Positions 15,446 to 24,745 of a DNA stretch of 48,125 bases are shown here, piece after piece. Numbering within the stretch: the stretch's first letter is position 1; each line of letters starts with the position of its first letter. The DNA is taken from NCBI GenBank assembly GCA_022616555.1, contig JAKEEG010000087.1, positions 1 through 48,125 of the forward strand, in the 5' to 3' direction. Below the pieces are notes generated by a model that worked only from the letters and a program-made list of their open reading frames with translations, ran no database searches and had not been told where the DNA came from. Origin of the DNA: Ignavibacteriota bacterium. Its GTDB lineage: Bacteria > Bacteroidota > Ignavibacteria > UBA10030. The position numbers were made by a program, and so were the translations under genes.

Positions 15446-17110
15446 ATGCAACAACGGAGACTACAGGCTGTTGTCATCCTGTGCACGTTTATCGCCGTGT
15501 TGTCCGCCGGTTTTTACAGTATCGGTGACGGCGACATGTTACTCAAGATTCACCGTGGAATCGATCTCTTTGGGAAAGTGTATAAAGAGGTTGCAGCGAA
15601 TTATGTCGATGAAGTCGACCCGGACGAATTTATGCGCGCCGGCATCGACGGCATGCTGAAGACACTCGACCCGTACACAGTGTACATCGGTGAAAAAGAT
15701 AACGATGAAATCGACCTTGTCACTACCGGCAAGTACGGCGGCGTGGGCGTTACCATCGGCGTGCGCGATGGAATGATCTTTGTCGTTGATTTGATCGATG
15801 GCTTTTCTGCCGCCAAGCAGGGCATCCAAATAGGCGACCAGATTCTTGAAATCGACGGCAAGTCGATTACGGGCTGGAGGCTCGACGAGATACGGCAGAT
15901 TGTTCGCGGCGCGCCGGGCACGGACATCAGGATGAAAATTGAACGTGAGGACGAACCACAGCCGCTGGATTTTGTTCTCGTGCGCGAAGAAATTTCCGTC
16001 AAGAACATCGCCTACACGGGGTATATCGAACCGGGCATCGGATACATCAAGCTCGAACGGTTCTCGCGCTCTGCCGGAGACGACATGCGCCAGGCCATCA
16101 AGGAACTGCGCGTGAAGGGAACGCTGACAGGGCTCGTATTGGATATTCGCGACAATCCCGGCGGATTGCTGGACGTCGCTGTCGATATCTCTGCCAAATT
16201 CCTGCCGGAAAGCAGCCTTGTCGTTTCGACACGGGGACGCAAAAGCGACAGTCAGCGCAAATATTATTCCACAGAAATCCCGATGTTGCCCGACGTCCCG
16301 CTCGCCGTGCTTGTCAACAACAACAGCGCCAGCGCCAGCGAGATTGTCGCAGGGGCGATTCAGGATTTTGACCGTGGCATTATCGTCGGAACGCGCACAT
16401 ACGGCAAAGGGTTGGTGCAGACCATCACGCGCCTCTCTGAAGCAACATCGTTGAAGATGACCACCGCGCGCTATTATACCCCGAGCGGCAGAAGCATTCA
16501 GGAAATCGACTACTCGCACCCGCTGGAAAACGGGGAGTACGCCACCATGCCGGACAGCTTGCGCAAGGTATACCACACCGCGCACAACCGCGAGGTGAAA
16601 GAAGGCGGCGGCATTGTGCCGGATTCCGTAGTCAGCAGCCCTGAACCGAGCCGGTTGTATCAGGAACTGCAGCGCAAGGCGATGTTTTTCAAATACGCCA
16701 ACCGTTATGCCAGCAAACAGAAATCGCTGCCGGAGAATTTCGAGGTCACAGACGCTATCCTGAAGGATTTTGAAGCGTTTCTCAGCGAGCGCAAGTTCGA
16801 GTTTGTCGGCGAAGCAGAGTTGAATCTGCGTGAACTGCGCGAGACGGCGCAACAATACGGTTACGGCAAAGAATTTTTTGATCACATCGATGAGTTAAGC
16901 GCGCTAGCAGCAAAGGAGAAGAACACCTCGTTCCAACGGAATAAGAAGGAAATTCAGGTTGCGTTGAAAGCGGAAATACTCGACAGGCTTGGCGGCGACA
17001 AAGCCCGCATCGAAAGCACCATGCGCGATGATAGCCAGTTAAAGACTACCGCGGCATTGTTGAAAAACAGGAGGGTCTATACCGCGCTGTTGGGCGAGAA
17101 GGAAAGATAA
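15446..17110 (+). CDS. S41 family C-terminal processing peptidase (CtpA/Prc-like)
   Basis: A periplasmic serine protease of 554 residues. A hydrophobic segment (VVILCTFIAVLSAGFYS, about 8-24) anchors or exports it. A PDZ domain (about 90-170, with GVGVTIGV and GDQILEIDGKSI) precedes the S41 domain. The catalytic Ser is in SASASE (about 296) and the Lys is 321 in YGKGLVQT; the 25-residue spacing matches CtpA/Prc. GAGAGGA upstream makes ATG 15446 the start; a GTG at 15431 is part of that ribosome-binding region. A C-terminal helical tail of about 150 residues follows. Such proteases trim C-termini of envelope proteins. Confidence 0.94.
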   Translation: MQQRRLQAVVILCTFIAVLSAGFYSIGDGDMLLKIHRGIDLFGKVYKEVAANYVDEVDPDEFMRAGIDGMLKTLDPYTVYIGEKDNDEIDLVTTGKYGGVGVTIGVRDGMIFVVDLIDGFSAAKQGIQIGDQILEIDGKSITGWRLDEIRQIVRGAPGTDIRMKIEREDEPQPLDFVLVREEISVKNIAYTGYIEPGIGYIKLERFSRSAGDDMRQAIKELRVKGTLTGLVLDIRDNPGGLLDVAVDISAKFLPESSLVVSTRGRKSDSQRKYYSTEIPMLPDVPLAVLVNNNSASASEIVAGAIQDFDRGIIVGTRTYGKGLVQTITRLSEATSLKMTTARYYTPSGRSIQEIDYSHPLENGEYATMPDSLRKVYHTAHNREVKEGGGIVPDSVVSSPEPSRLYQELQRKAMFFKYANRYASKQKSLPENFEVTDAILKDFEAFLSERKFEFVGEAELNLRELRETAQQYGYGKEFFDHIDELSALAAKEKNTSFQRNKKEIQVALKAEILDRLGGDKARIESTMRDDSQLKTTAALLKNRRVYTALLGEKER

Positions 17111-17128
17111 GTCTCAAGCTTTGAATGG

Positions 17129-17156
17129 AAAAAGCCCGACTTCGGTCGGGCTTTTT
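17129..17156. terminator. Bidirectional intrinsic terminator
   Basis: AAAAAGCCCGAC, a TTCG loop, then GTCGGGCTTTTT. A perfect 12-bp stem with A- and T-runs on the two sides, between the convergent S41 protease and deoxynucleoside kinase genes. Confidence 0.92.
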
Positions 17157-17159
17157 AAT

Positions 17160-17801
17160 TTACGCCTCAAACAACTGCAGCTGCGGCAGGGATTCCTTCA
17201 CTCGTCTCACGATGTATTCGAAATCTTCTTTCCGGTTCACGAAGTCCAAATTATCGCTGGGGATGACAAGCAGCGGCCCTATCTTGTAGCCGGCTATCCA
17301 TTCTTCGTACAGGCGATTGAGCTGCTCCAAGTACGAGCGTTGGATGCCTTGCTCAAACTCCCTTCCGCGCCGGGTGATTTGCTTCACCAGCGTATCCACG
17401 CTGGCTTGCAGGTAAATCATCAAATCCGGAGGCTTGAGGTATTCCATCATCACGTGGAAGAGCGAAACGTAGTTCTCGTAATCGCGGTCGGTCATGTTGC
17501 CGATGTCGTGCAAGTTCCGGGCAAAAATCTCCGCGTCTTCGTAGATCGAGCGGTCTTGAATCACCGACGAATCGCCTTCCACGATCAGCTTATGGCTTTT
17601 GAAACGGTTGGCAAGAAAATAAATTTGCAGATGGAACGACCACCGTTTCATGTCGCCATAGAAGTCGGAGAGATAGGGGTTATCGTCCACCGATTCGTAA
17701 TAGGGTTTCCAGCGGAAACGCTCGCCTAACATACGCGTGAGCGACGATTTGCCCGCGCCAATGTTACCCGCTACTGCGACAAAGACCGTGCCTTTTTCCA
17801 T
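17160..17801 (-). CDS. Deoxynucleoside kinase (dNK family)
   Basis: 213 residues. P-loop GNIGAGKSS (12-20), ESVDDNPYLSDFY at the nucleoside site, and the family's catalytic/binding DRSIYED motif in the middle. The lid region RRGREFEQG precedes YLEQLNRLYEEWI. It matches the bacterial dGK/dAK-type salvage kinases; purine specificity is likely but not provable here. Cytosolic. The gene has terminators on both sides, so it forms its own unit. Confidence 0.92.
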   Translation of the reverse strand: MEKGTVFVAVAGNIGAGKSSLTRMLGERFRWKPYYESVDDNPYLSDFYGDMKRWSFHLQIYFLANRFKSHKLIVEGDSSVIQDRSIYEDAEIFARNLHDIGNMTDRDYENYVSLFHVMMEYLKPPDLMIYLQASVDTLVKQITRRGREFEQGIQRSYLEQLNRLYEEWIAGYKIGPLLVIPSDNLDFVNRKEDFEYIVRRVKESLPQLQLFEA

Positions 17802-17884
17802 GCGTTCAGTGAATGAGCGTGAAAGAAGAGAAATGCCGATTCAATATATTGGAAGGCTGGATGAAATACAAGTTACCGCTCAAA

Positions 17885-17915
17885 AAAAGGGGGAACGCAC
17901 TGCGTTCCCCCTTTT
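17885..17915. terminator. Terminator below the secD-secF-STAS unit
   Basis: AAAAGGGGGAACGCA (17885-17899) pairs with TGCGTTCCCCCTTTT (17901-17915), allowing for loop bases at the tip. Long A- and T-runs flank the stem. It lies 26 bases past the STAS stop on the minus strand and before the kinase gene. Confidence 0.9.
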
Positions 17916-17941
17916 GACAATTGTCAAAACCATACAGGTGC

Positions 17942-18280
17942 TTACTTAAACGCAGCGACCGCCTTCTCAACGCTGTCGTGATGGTCGAAGACGGTAATCA
18001 ACTTCGTAACGATGAGCAGGCTCTCGATTTTATCCGAGGCGCGCGCGATTTTAAGGTCGCCGCCCGAGTTGCGGATTGTCGTCAGGCTGCCGATGAGCAT
18101 GCCCAAGCCGGAGCTGTTCATGAACTTTACTTCATGGAGGTCGATAACAACTTTATTTTTTTTCGTTTCGATGAGCTTGTGGAGCTCGTCGTTGAGCGCG
18201 GTGGCATCAGGTCCCCCCATCACATTCCCTTTCAACTCAATGACCGTGACGTTGTTCATATCCTTGGTTTTGAGTTTCAT
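17942..18280 (-). CDS. STAS-domain anti-sigma factor antagonist
   Basis: 112 residues, a single STAS domain (SpoIIAA/RsbV-like) beginning MKLKTKDMNNVTVIELKG. The phosphorylatable serine region MNSSGLGML (S56/S57) is intact, so it could be switched by a serine kinase. An AGGAG about 7 bases upstream fixes ATG 18280; the frame is open much further upstream inside secF but without family sequence. No RsbW-type kinase or phosphatase is in the window. It follows secF by 64 bases and is probably the last gene of that unit. Its partner is unknown. Confidence 0.93.
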   Translation of the reverse strand: MKLKTKDMNNVTVIELKGNVMGGPDATALNDELHKLIETKKNKVVIDLHEVKFMNSSGLGMLIGSLTTIRNSGGDLKIARASDKIESLLIVTKLITVFDHHDSVEKAVAAFK

Positions 18281-18344
18281 AAGCCGCTCCTGCCCAGTGA
18301 ATGTAAAAAAAGATGTGAAGAAAAACGTGTTCGGCGAAACGCCC

Positions 18345-19259
18345 TTATTTAGTTGTTTTTTGCCGTAAAGTCCAGTCCAAAACGATGGCACTGGCGATAT
18401 AGATTGTTGAATAGGTGCCGGCAATCGTCCCAACCACCAACGCGAATGAAAACCCTCGTGTGACCTCGCCGCCTCCAAGGAGAAGGACGAGCAGTACGGA
18501 AAAGATCGTACCGTTGGTGACAATTGTGCGATTAAGCGTGTCGTTCAAGCTGCGGTTAATTACTTCGCCCAGAGAGAGAGTCCGGTAAATTTTCAGGTTT
18601 TCGCGTATGCGGTCGAAGATGACAACGGTGTCGTTCACCGAAACGCCGACGAGGGTGAGGAACGCGGCGACCACCTCCAGCGTAATTTCCATGTTCAGCC
18701 ACGCAAACACTCCATCCAGGATCGACATCACGCTCAGCGTCACAAGCACGTCGTGGAACAATGCAGCCACCGCACCGACGCCGTAAATAAATTTGAAGCG
18801 AATCGCAATGTACCCGAGGATCGCCACCAGCCCGGCAATAATTGCGTAGAGCGCTTTGGTGCGCATCTCGTCCCCGATTTTCGGGCTGATGCCATATTGC
18901 CTCTGGACAGTAAATTTGGTATCCGATAAGTTGGTTTGGATCGCGTTTTTAATTCTATCCCCGACTTCAGTATCTACGCCCTTTTCAGTGGTGCGAATGA
19001 GGATGTTTTGGTCCGAGCCGAACGTTTTGATCTCGCTCTGGCTCATACCGATTGAGCCGAGCGCAGTGCGGATCTCACTGATTTCGACCGGTTGTTCAAA
19101 TTGAAGCAAGACCTCAGTTCCACCGCGGAAGTCGATGCCAAAGTCAATGCCTCTAACAAACAAGGAAACGATACCCGCCGCGATAATCAAGAGTGACAAA
19201 ACGTACATTGTACGTCGTGGTTTCAGGAAGTCGATATTCGTTTTCTCAAAAAAACGCAT
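18345..19259 (-). CDS. secF: Protein translocase subunit SecF
   Basis: 304 residues, six predicted transmembrane helices. The family signatures GIDFGIDFRGGTEVLLQF near the N-terminus and VGVSVNDTVVIFDRIREN in the middle are intact. It works with SecD and YajC to pull preproteins into the periplasm using the proton gradient. Starts MRFFEKTNIDFLKPRR. It is 27 bases downstream of secD on the same strand. Confidence 0.97.
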   Translation of the reverse strand: MRFFEKTNIDFLKPRRTMYVLSLLIIAAGIVSLFVRGIDFGIDFRGGTEVLLQFEQPVEISEIRTALGSIGMSQSEIKTFGSDQNILIRTTEKGVDTEVGDRIKNAIQTNLSDTKFTVQRQYGISPKIGDEMRTKALYAIIAGLVAILGYIAIRFKFIYGVGAVAALFHDVLVTLSVMSILDGVFAWLNMEITLEVVAAFLTLVGVSVNDTVVIFDRIRENLKIYRTLSLGEVINRSLNDTLNRTIVTNGTIFSVLLVLLLGGGEVTRGFSFALVVGTIAGTYSTIYIASAIVLDWTLRQKTTK

Positions 19260-19286
19260 TTACATCCTCATAGAAGTCTAATAAGA

Positions 19287-21149
19287 TTAACCAAAATTCG
19301 GGCTTATATTACGGTCTGTGAGCAGGTTGAAGATCAACCGCGTAATCAACAACGCGCTAAACATCGTTGCCGCAATGCCAATCATCAGCGTCAAGGCAAA
19401 ACCTTGCACGGGCCCCGAGCCGAATTGGTAGAGGATCAAGCCCGTTAAGAACGTCGTGATGTTGGAGTCCAAAATAGCGCTGAACGCTTTATCGTACCCC
19501 GCATCGATGGCGGCGCGCAATGTTTTACCGCCAGCCAGTTCCTCACGCACGCGCTCATTGATGAGTACGTTCGCGTCCACTGCCATACCGATCGTAAGAA
19601 TAATGCCCGCGATGCCGGGCAGAGTGAGCGTTGCCTGGAAGCCCGCAAGCACCCCAAGAATAAACAACATATTGAAGACCAACGCTATATCCGCAACACT
19701 ACCCGCTGTGTTGTAATAGACTACCATGAAAAGAACGGTGAAGAGAAGTGCCACCGTTGTCGCCGTCAGTCCGGAGCGGATGGAGTCTTCACCGAGCGAT
19801 GCACCAACAGCGCGTTGCTCGACAATGTCAACGGGAGCGGGCAGTGCGCCTGCGCGTAACACGATCTCCAGCAATCTTGCCTCTGCAGGAGAATCCAACC
19901 CGGTGATGCGCGACCTTCCGCCGACAATTTTCTGTTCCACATTCGGAGCGGAGAATATCGAATTATCCATCGCAATCGCGATGCGTTTGTTGATGTTCGC
20001 ACCGGTGATCCGTGCCCACTCGCTTGAGCCTTCAGAGTTCATTTCCATGTTCACGATTGGGCGATTGTTCTCCGGGTCAACGCTGGCACGCGCATCGACG
20101 ATGACTCCGCCGGTAAGTTCAGGTTGGCTTCGTACGCCGTACAAATTGTAAAAGTTAATGCCCTGGTCATTTTTTATAGGTTTTGCCGACCAGAGGAATT
20201 CAAAGTCCGGCGGCAGGAGACTTCGCACCTCCTCACGTTCAAGAATCCTTCTCACGCGGTCGCGATCTTTCTCATCCACAAAACCCACTGCAGAATTGTC
20301 TATCCGAACCAGCGCAAAGAATGGGTGCTCCTGGGCAAATTGAAGGTCTGAAGCGGTATCAGCCGCTGCGGTGCCAGTAAGCTCGGAGAGAGCATCTTTT
20401 TGCGTCGTGTCGCGTAGGGGCGTGCTTTGCGCTGCAGGAGTTGTGCCTGTGCCGCCCTTGCTCAGCAGCAATTTATCGATCGATTCCATCACGCGATAGG
20501 TGAGCGCAGGGTCTTTCAAGAGGCGAAACTCAAGTTTTGCTGTGCCTTCGAGAAGCTGCCGGACTTCTGTTTCATCCTTCACACCGGGCAACTCAACGAT
20601 AATCCTCTTAGAGCCTTGCTTCTGGATGTTCGGCTCGGATACGCGGTACTGGTCGACGCGGTTGCGGACGATTTCAATGGCGCGGTCGATGGCTTTTTCA
20701 GTCTCATCGCTCAGTTGGCTCACAATTGCGTCGTCATCATCCCGGATGCTGCCGTAGTAGCGGCTCATGCGTATGCCGCGTTCCTGAAATTCTGCCGCCA
20801 ACACGGGTATAAGGGATTCATCCGTGCTTTGGGTTTCTCCGCGCACCGCTTGCATCACAGACGTAAAGTTCTCGTCTTTGTTTTTGGCGACGTCTTCCAA
20901 TAACTGGAGAACATCCACTTCCAGTACAACGCGCATACCACCCTGCAGGTCGAGGCCCAGCTTCATCCGCTTCAAGCGCGCCGCAACGATATCGGCCTCG
21001 TTGTCTTCGAGATATTTGAGGCTGTCGGCCCCGCTCAGGGATTCAAGCTGTTGTCTGTGCTGGTAATCTTCGTAGGTCGGGTAGAGAAAATACAGCGAGA
21101 GGATGACCGCCGCAAAGATCAAAATAATACGCGATAAATGATTTCTCAC
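19287..21149 (-). CDS. secD: Protein translocase subunit SecD
   Basis: 620 residues. N-terminal helix (IILIFAAVILSLYFLYP), then MKLGLDLQGGMRVVLEV, the large periplasmic P1 region with a conserved NRVDQYRVSEPNIQKQG, and five C-terminal helices with GMAVDANVLINERVREEL (catalytic D-N region of the RND-like core). A Thr/Ala/Ser-rich linker of about 50 residues (around 230-280) is a lineage-specific insert in P1. It is the first gene of secD-secF-STAS and is divergent from the PpiD-like gene. Confidence 0.97.
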   Translation of the reverse strand: MRNHLSRIILIFAAVILSLYFLYPTYEDYQHRQQLESLSGADSLKYLEDNEADIVAARLKRMKLGLDLQGGMRVVLEVDVLQLLEDVAKNKDENFTSVMQAVRGETQSTDESLIPVLAAEFQERGIRMSRYYGSIRDDDDAIVSQLSDETEKAIDRAIEIVRNRVDQYRVSEPNIQKQGSKRIIVELPGVKDETEVRQLLEGTAKLEFRLLKDPALTYRVMESIDKLLLSKGGTGTTPAAQSTPLRDTTQKDALSELTGTAAADTASDLQFAQEHPFFALVRIDNSAVGFVDEKDRDRVRRILEREEVRSLLPPDFEFLWSAKPIKNDQGINFYNLYGVRSQPELTGGVIVDARASVDPENNRPIVNMEMNSEGSSEWARITGANINKRIAIAMDNSIFSAPNVEQKIVGGRSRITGLDSPAEARLLEIVLRAGALPAPVDIVEQRAVGASLGEDSIRSGLTATTVALLFTVLFMVVYYNTAGSVADIALVFNMLFILGVLAGFQATLTLPGIAGIILTIGMAVDANVLINERVREELAGGKTLRAAIDAGYDKAFSAILDSNITTFLTGLILYQFGSGPVQGFALTLMIGIAATMFSALLITRLIFNLLTDRNISPNFG

Positions 21150-21561
21150 AAAAATATCTCCGCGTTAAAACGTTCTCAACTTCATTAAATTCGTGTTAGA
21201 CTGCCGCGTCCTCACCTCGGTAATCGACACAGTTCCGGAGACACATCCGCAGGCGTGATCGATAACAGCAGGCAAGGTACCGGGAAGTTTGTGACAGAAG
21301 CGAATCACAATATACCCCTCCATGACTTCAAAGTCAATAAAAAACCGTTGCATTTCAGCCGATTCGCGGGTATATTGACGTTATCTCATCTCAGTGAGAC
21401 TTCTGAAAAAGAAAAAGGGCTGTCATTCTGAGGAGCGACGAAGAATCTCATTTTTTTGCTTTATACTTGATGGCTTAGATTCTTCGCTACGCTCAGAATG
21501 ACATTAAAGGTAAAGCCGCTCTGAAATCACTCATTACTGTAGTGCGGGAGTTCTGTTTGTT
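21150..21561. other. Divergent intergenic region of secD and the PpiD-like gene
   Basis: 412 bases with a palindromic repeat at 21421-21503 and otherwise no supported gene. A 62-codon minus-strand frame at 21165-21353 is open but has no recognisable domain or clear ribosome site. Both flanking genes must be promoted from here; no box pair stands out by eye. Confidence 0.5.
21421..21503. repeat. TGTCATTCTGAG inverted repeat, long copy
   Basis: Left arm from 21421 (TGTCATTCTGAGGAGCGACG, continuing to AAGAATCT) and right arm 21477-21503 (AGATTCTTCG ... CTCAGAATGACA) form a long imperfect hairpin with a T-rich loop. A short copy lies at 40803-40843. Repeats of this type are common in environmental bacterial genomes and metagenomes. 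Confidence 0.8.
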
Positions 21562-23661
21562 ATGGCATTGATGACTCAAATCCGGGACAATCTTACGAAG
21601 CTCTTTGCAGTGCTTGCAGTATTGTTTATTGTCCTTATCGTTTTTGATTGGGGCATGGAGCTTCCCCAAATGCGCTCGGGCGGTGCGGGCGACGTCGTGG
21701 GCGTTGTGAATGGAAAAGAAATCAAGCACCAGGAATTTTTAACGATGCTCCGCCAACAGGTCGAGGCATATCGAACGCAGGCGGGCTCGGAACCGGACGA
21801 AGAAACCGAGCGGTACCTTCGCGACCAGGTATGGAATACGTTCGTTCAGCAATTCCTCATGGACGAACAAATCGACCGGCTGGGCATTAGCGTGACCGAC
21901 CGCGAGGTTATCGATATTGTGCACGGCCCCAACCCGCCGGAGTTTCTCGCGCAGAACTTCCGCGATTCCACGGGACGGTTTAACCGCGCGGCGTACGACC
22001 AAGCCATCGGTGACCCCCAAAACCGCGAAGCGTGGGTGCAGGTAGAGAATGTTATCCGCCAGCAGCGGCGTCAGGAAAAACTCCAAAGCCTCATCAATGC
22101 GACTGTGCGAGTCACAGAAGGCGAGCTGCGCCAGCGATACCTTGAACGAAATGCCAAAGTTTCTGTAGAATTTGTGTTATTCGACCCGAGCCGGTTTTTC
22201 CCGGATTCCACAATCTCGATAACAGACGAAGATATCCTCAAACATTATAACGCCAACCAGGACGAATTTGTTGTCCGCCCCGCGCGGAAAGTCAAATACG
22301 TGCGGTTCCAAATTGCGCCTTCCGCAGACGACACCGCCGCGGTGGAAAACGAGATGAATCGCCTGCTCGCCCAAACGAAATCCGGCATGGATTTTACCGA
22401 GCTGGCGAATACTTACTCCGAGCTGCCCGTGAACGAAGCTTTTTTCAAACACGGCGAATTGAGCCGCGAGAAGGAATCGGCTGTGTTTTCCGCAAAGAAG
22501 GGCGATGTGGCGGGTCCTATTAAGGACTTCGACGGTTTTCATTTGATTAAAGTGCTCGATGAACGGCGCGGAAACGACGAATACATTCGCGCGAGTCATA
22601 TTCTCCTTCGCTCGGTTGCAGGCGAGGACAGCACGCAAAAAATTGCAACGATGCGCGGCTTGCTCGGACAAATCCGCAGCGGTGCGGATTTTGCAGAGCT
22701 AGCCAGGACGCACAGCGAGGACGTCGGCAGTGCTGTGCAAGGCGGCGATTTAGGCTGGACGGGTAAGGGCGGTTGGGTGAAACCGTTTGAAGATGCGGCA
22801 AAACGCACGCGCGTAGGAGATGTCGTAGGCCCGGTTCGTACGCAATTCGGATGGCATCTGATCAAAGTAACCGGAAAAGACCGTCGCGAGTTGAAACTTG
22901 TGGGGCTGACGATGAAAGTAAAATCAAGCTCTCAATCGACGGAACTTGCTTATAAACAAGCGGAAGAGTTTGCCTATCTCGCGGAGTCCGAAGGCTTCGA
23001 GAAATCCGCACAGTTGAGCGGGTACCAAGTTGTCGAAACACCCCAATTTGTGAAAACCACGCCGATTCCCGGAATCGGATTCAACGAAACTCTGACAAAT
23101 TTTGCGTTCCGAGAAGACGTTGGGGCGATCAGCGAGCCGATAGGAATACGGGGCGGGTTGATTGTCGCGATGGTTTCCGAAAAGCGCGAAGAAGGCGTTC
23201 AGCCGTTCGAAGATGTGAAAAATATTACCCGTACGCAGTATATCAAAAAAACGAAAATGGAAAAACTGAAGCCCCTCGTTGAGGACTTCTATAACAGACT
23301 GCTTCAAGACCCGGGAACAAGTCTTGGGTCCGGTGCGCCGAGCGGGGCGCAGTACCAAAAGACTACGGAGTTCAAGCCCTCGGAAGGAGCTCCGTTTGTA
23401 GGACGTGACCCCGCCTTTACTGGCGTCGTGCTGAACTTGCAACAAGGGCAAACGAGCAAGCCGTTTGAGGGGTTGCGCGGGTATTATATCGTCCGGGCGT
23501 TAACCGTGGCAGGGGTTGATTCTGCAACGTATTCCGCAGAATCGGCTGCACTGCGCGATCAGCTCCTCCAGGAGAAGAAAAACCAAGTCGTGTCGCAATG
23601 GTTCACTGCGTTGCGCGAACAGGCGACAATCGAAGACTACCGGCATAAATTCTTCCGGTAA
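21562..23661 (+). CDS. PpiD/SurA-like periplasmic peptidyl-prolyl isomerase
   Basis: 699 residues. One N-terminal transmembrane helix (LFAVLAVLFIVLIVFDWGM) anchors it in the inner membrane, facing the periplasm. A SurA_N-type chaperone region (about 45-170) is followed by a parvulin-like segment with GELSREKES (about 270-330) that looks degenerate, then a clear PPIC/parvulin domain (about 340-440) with ASHILL, GGDLGWTGKGG and TQFGWHLIKV. A C-terminal region of about 250 residues has a third weak parvulin-like stretch. Length and order match PpiD, which assists newly exported proteins at SecYEG; placement next to secDF agrees. Start MALMTQIRDN. Confidence 0.92.
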   Translation: MALMTQIRDNLTKLFAVLAVLFIVLIVFDWGMELPQMRSGGAGDVVGVVNGKEIKHQEFLTMLRQQVEAYRTQAGSEPDEETERYLRDQVWNTFVQQFLMDEQIDRLGISVTDREVIDIVHGPNPPEFLAQNFRDSTGRFNRAAYDQAIGDPQNREAWVQVENVIRQQRRQEKLQSLINATVRVTEGELRQRYLERNAKVSVEFVLFDPSRFFPDSTISITDEDILKHYNANQDEFVVRPARKVKYVRFQIAPSADDTAAVENEMNRLLAQTKSGMDFTELANTYSELPVNEAFFKHGELSREKESAVFSAKKGDVAGPIKDFDGFHLIKVLDERRGNDEYIRASHILLRSVAGEDSTQKIATMRGLLGQIRSGADFAELARTHSEDVGSAVQGGDLGWTGKGGWVKPFEDAAKRTRVGDVVGPVRTQFGWHLIKVTGKDRRELKLVGLTMKVKSSSQSTELAYKQAEEFAYLAESEGFEKSAQLSGYQVVETPQFVKTTPIPGIGFNETLTNFAFREDVGAISEPIGIRGGLIVAMVSEKREEGVQPFEDVKNITRTQYIKKTKMEKLKPLVEDFYNRLLQDPGTSLGSGAPSGAQYQKTTEFKPSEGAPFVGRDPAFTGVVLNLQQGQTSKPFEGLRGYYIVRALTVAGVDSATYSAESAALRDQLLQEKKNQVVSQWFTALREQATIEDYRHKFFR

Positions 23662-23690
23662 ACAGCGAGACAAGACCAACGAGATAAGAA

Positions 23691-24419
23691 ATGAGGAGAT
23701 TGAAGATCCCTGTGCTGTTGACGGTTGTTCTGTGCGGCACAACCGTGCTTCGCGCGGACGACCCGGTATTCTCTCTCACCCTGCGCGGCAGTTATACAAC
23801 TACCTCCAAAGTATTCTTCAACCCCAATGGCTCTACGGAAGACCTACGCGGGCAGTATTTTTCACTGGACGGCATCTTTGGCGCAGGGCTGGAAGCGCGC
23901 TACCAGCTTCCCGTTGAAGGTTTTTTCGTAACGCTCTCGGGGGAATATTTTTCTAAAATCCGCGAGCAAGACCAGATTCTCGGGTTCGCCGGTTCCGGTG
24001 AACGCTTTCCGGTCGTCGACGGGTTCGACTTTGTTCCTATCGAGTTTGGCTTGCATACGTACATTCCGCTCGGCACGGAGACGGCACGGCTTTCTATGGG
24101 CGGCGGGTTGGGCGTGTATATCGGTAAGCGCGTATTACGCGTTGCTGGAGTTGACGCAGTTGCACAGAATTCGGCGGTCGGCGTCGGTATCCACATCTCT
24201 AGCGGCTTTGAATACCGTGTCTACCCCGGCATTCTTCTGCGCGGTGAAATGAAATTCCGCGACCCCGAATTAAAGACCGTCAACAAATACACGAAACAAT
24301 CTGCCGACCTCGATGGGGACGGGAGTCCGGACCTTGTGTTCCCGCCAAACGAAGTCCCGGGCAGGATCAATATCGACGGCTTTACGTTCTCGGCCGGAGT
24401 GGTTGTTGAGTTGTTCTAA
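23691..24419 (+). CDS. Outer-membrane beta-barrel-like protein
   Basis: 242 residues. Signal peptide MRRLKIPVLLTVVLCGTTVLRAD. The mature part alternates amphipathic strands (FSLTLRGSYTTTS, FFVTLSGEYFS, LSMGGGLGVYIGKRV, FTFSAGVVVELF) and ends in Phe, as outer-membrane barrels do. An aspartate-rich DLDGDGSPD loop (about residue 205-213) resembles a calcium-binding site. No family recognised. It starts 29 bases after the PpiD-like gene and is probably co-transcribed with this chaperone. Confidence 0.7.
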   Translation: MRRLKIPVLLTVVLCGTTVLRADDPVFSLTLRGSYTTTSKVFFNPNGSTEDLRGQYFSLDGIFGAGLEARYQLPVEGFFVTLSGEYFSKIREQDQILGFAGSGERFPVVDGFDFVPIEFGLHTYIPLGTETARLSMGGGLGVYIGKRVLRVAGVDAVAQNSAVGVGIHISSGFEYRVYPGILLRGEMKFRDPELKTVNKYTKQSADLDGDGSPDLVFPPNEVPGRINIDGFTFSAGVVVELF

Positions 24420-24438
24420 ACTGTGAACGGGCGTTCTG

Positions 24439-24497
24439 AAGCGGAACGGCGAGAGACGGGGAGTCTCCGCTCTTCCGCTCTTCCGCTTTTTCGTTTT
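24439..24497 (+). terminator. Intrinsic terminator after the barrel gene
   Basis: AAGCGGAA (24439-24446) pairs with TTCCGCTT (24481-24488), with an inner GAGAC/GTCTC pairing, followed by TTTCGTTTT. The next 250 bases are mostly composite repeat copy C. Confidence 0.7.
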
Positions 24498-24542
24498 GAG
24501 CTAGTGCAGTTTCAAAAAAAATAATCTTGTAGTTTTTTTTGA

Positions 24543-24686
24543 TAAAGGAAACCCCCTGCGCTCCGGTTACAAGTAACCGGAGCGCGTCCCCCTTAGACAG
24601 GGGGACTTGAGAAGCTTATGTGACGCTTTTCCCCTCCTGTCAAAGGAGGGGTGTCCCGCTGCTTCCCAGCGGGACGGGGAGGTTAC
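24543..24686. repeat. Composite palindromic repeat, copy C
   Basis: Same order and orientation as copy B: AAGGAAACCCCCTGC, a variable hairpin CTCCGGTTAC/GTAACCGGAG, GTCCCCCTTA/AGGGGGAC, TTTTCCCCTCCT/AGGAGGGG, GTCCCGCTG/CAGCGGGAC, CGGGGAGGTTA. Stem bases change together relative to copies A and B (for example GTCCCGAC/GTCGGGAC becomes GTCCCGCTG/CAGCGGGAC), so pairing is kept. Confidence 0.85.
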
Positions 24687-24745
24687 TGTTCATCATTTAG
24701 CGTAAAACAGAATATGATTTATTTGAAACGGCACTAGTAACAAAC

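Noticed and set aside
15539-16885. Long antisense frame of 448 codons
   Set aside because: Lies fully opposite the S41 protease, has no domain and reflects codon bias.
21165-21353. 62-codon minus-strand frame before secD
   Set aside because: No domain, weak start context; left as intergenic, though a small leader gene cannot be fully excluded.
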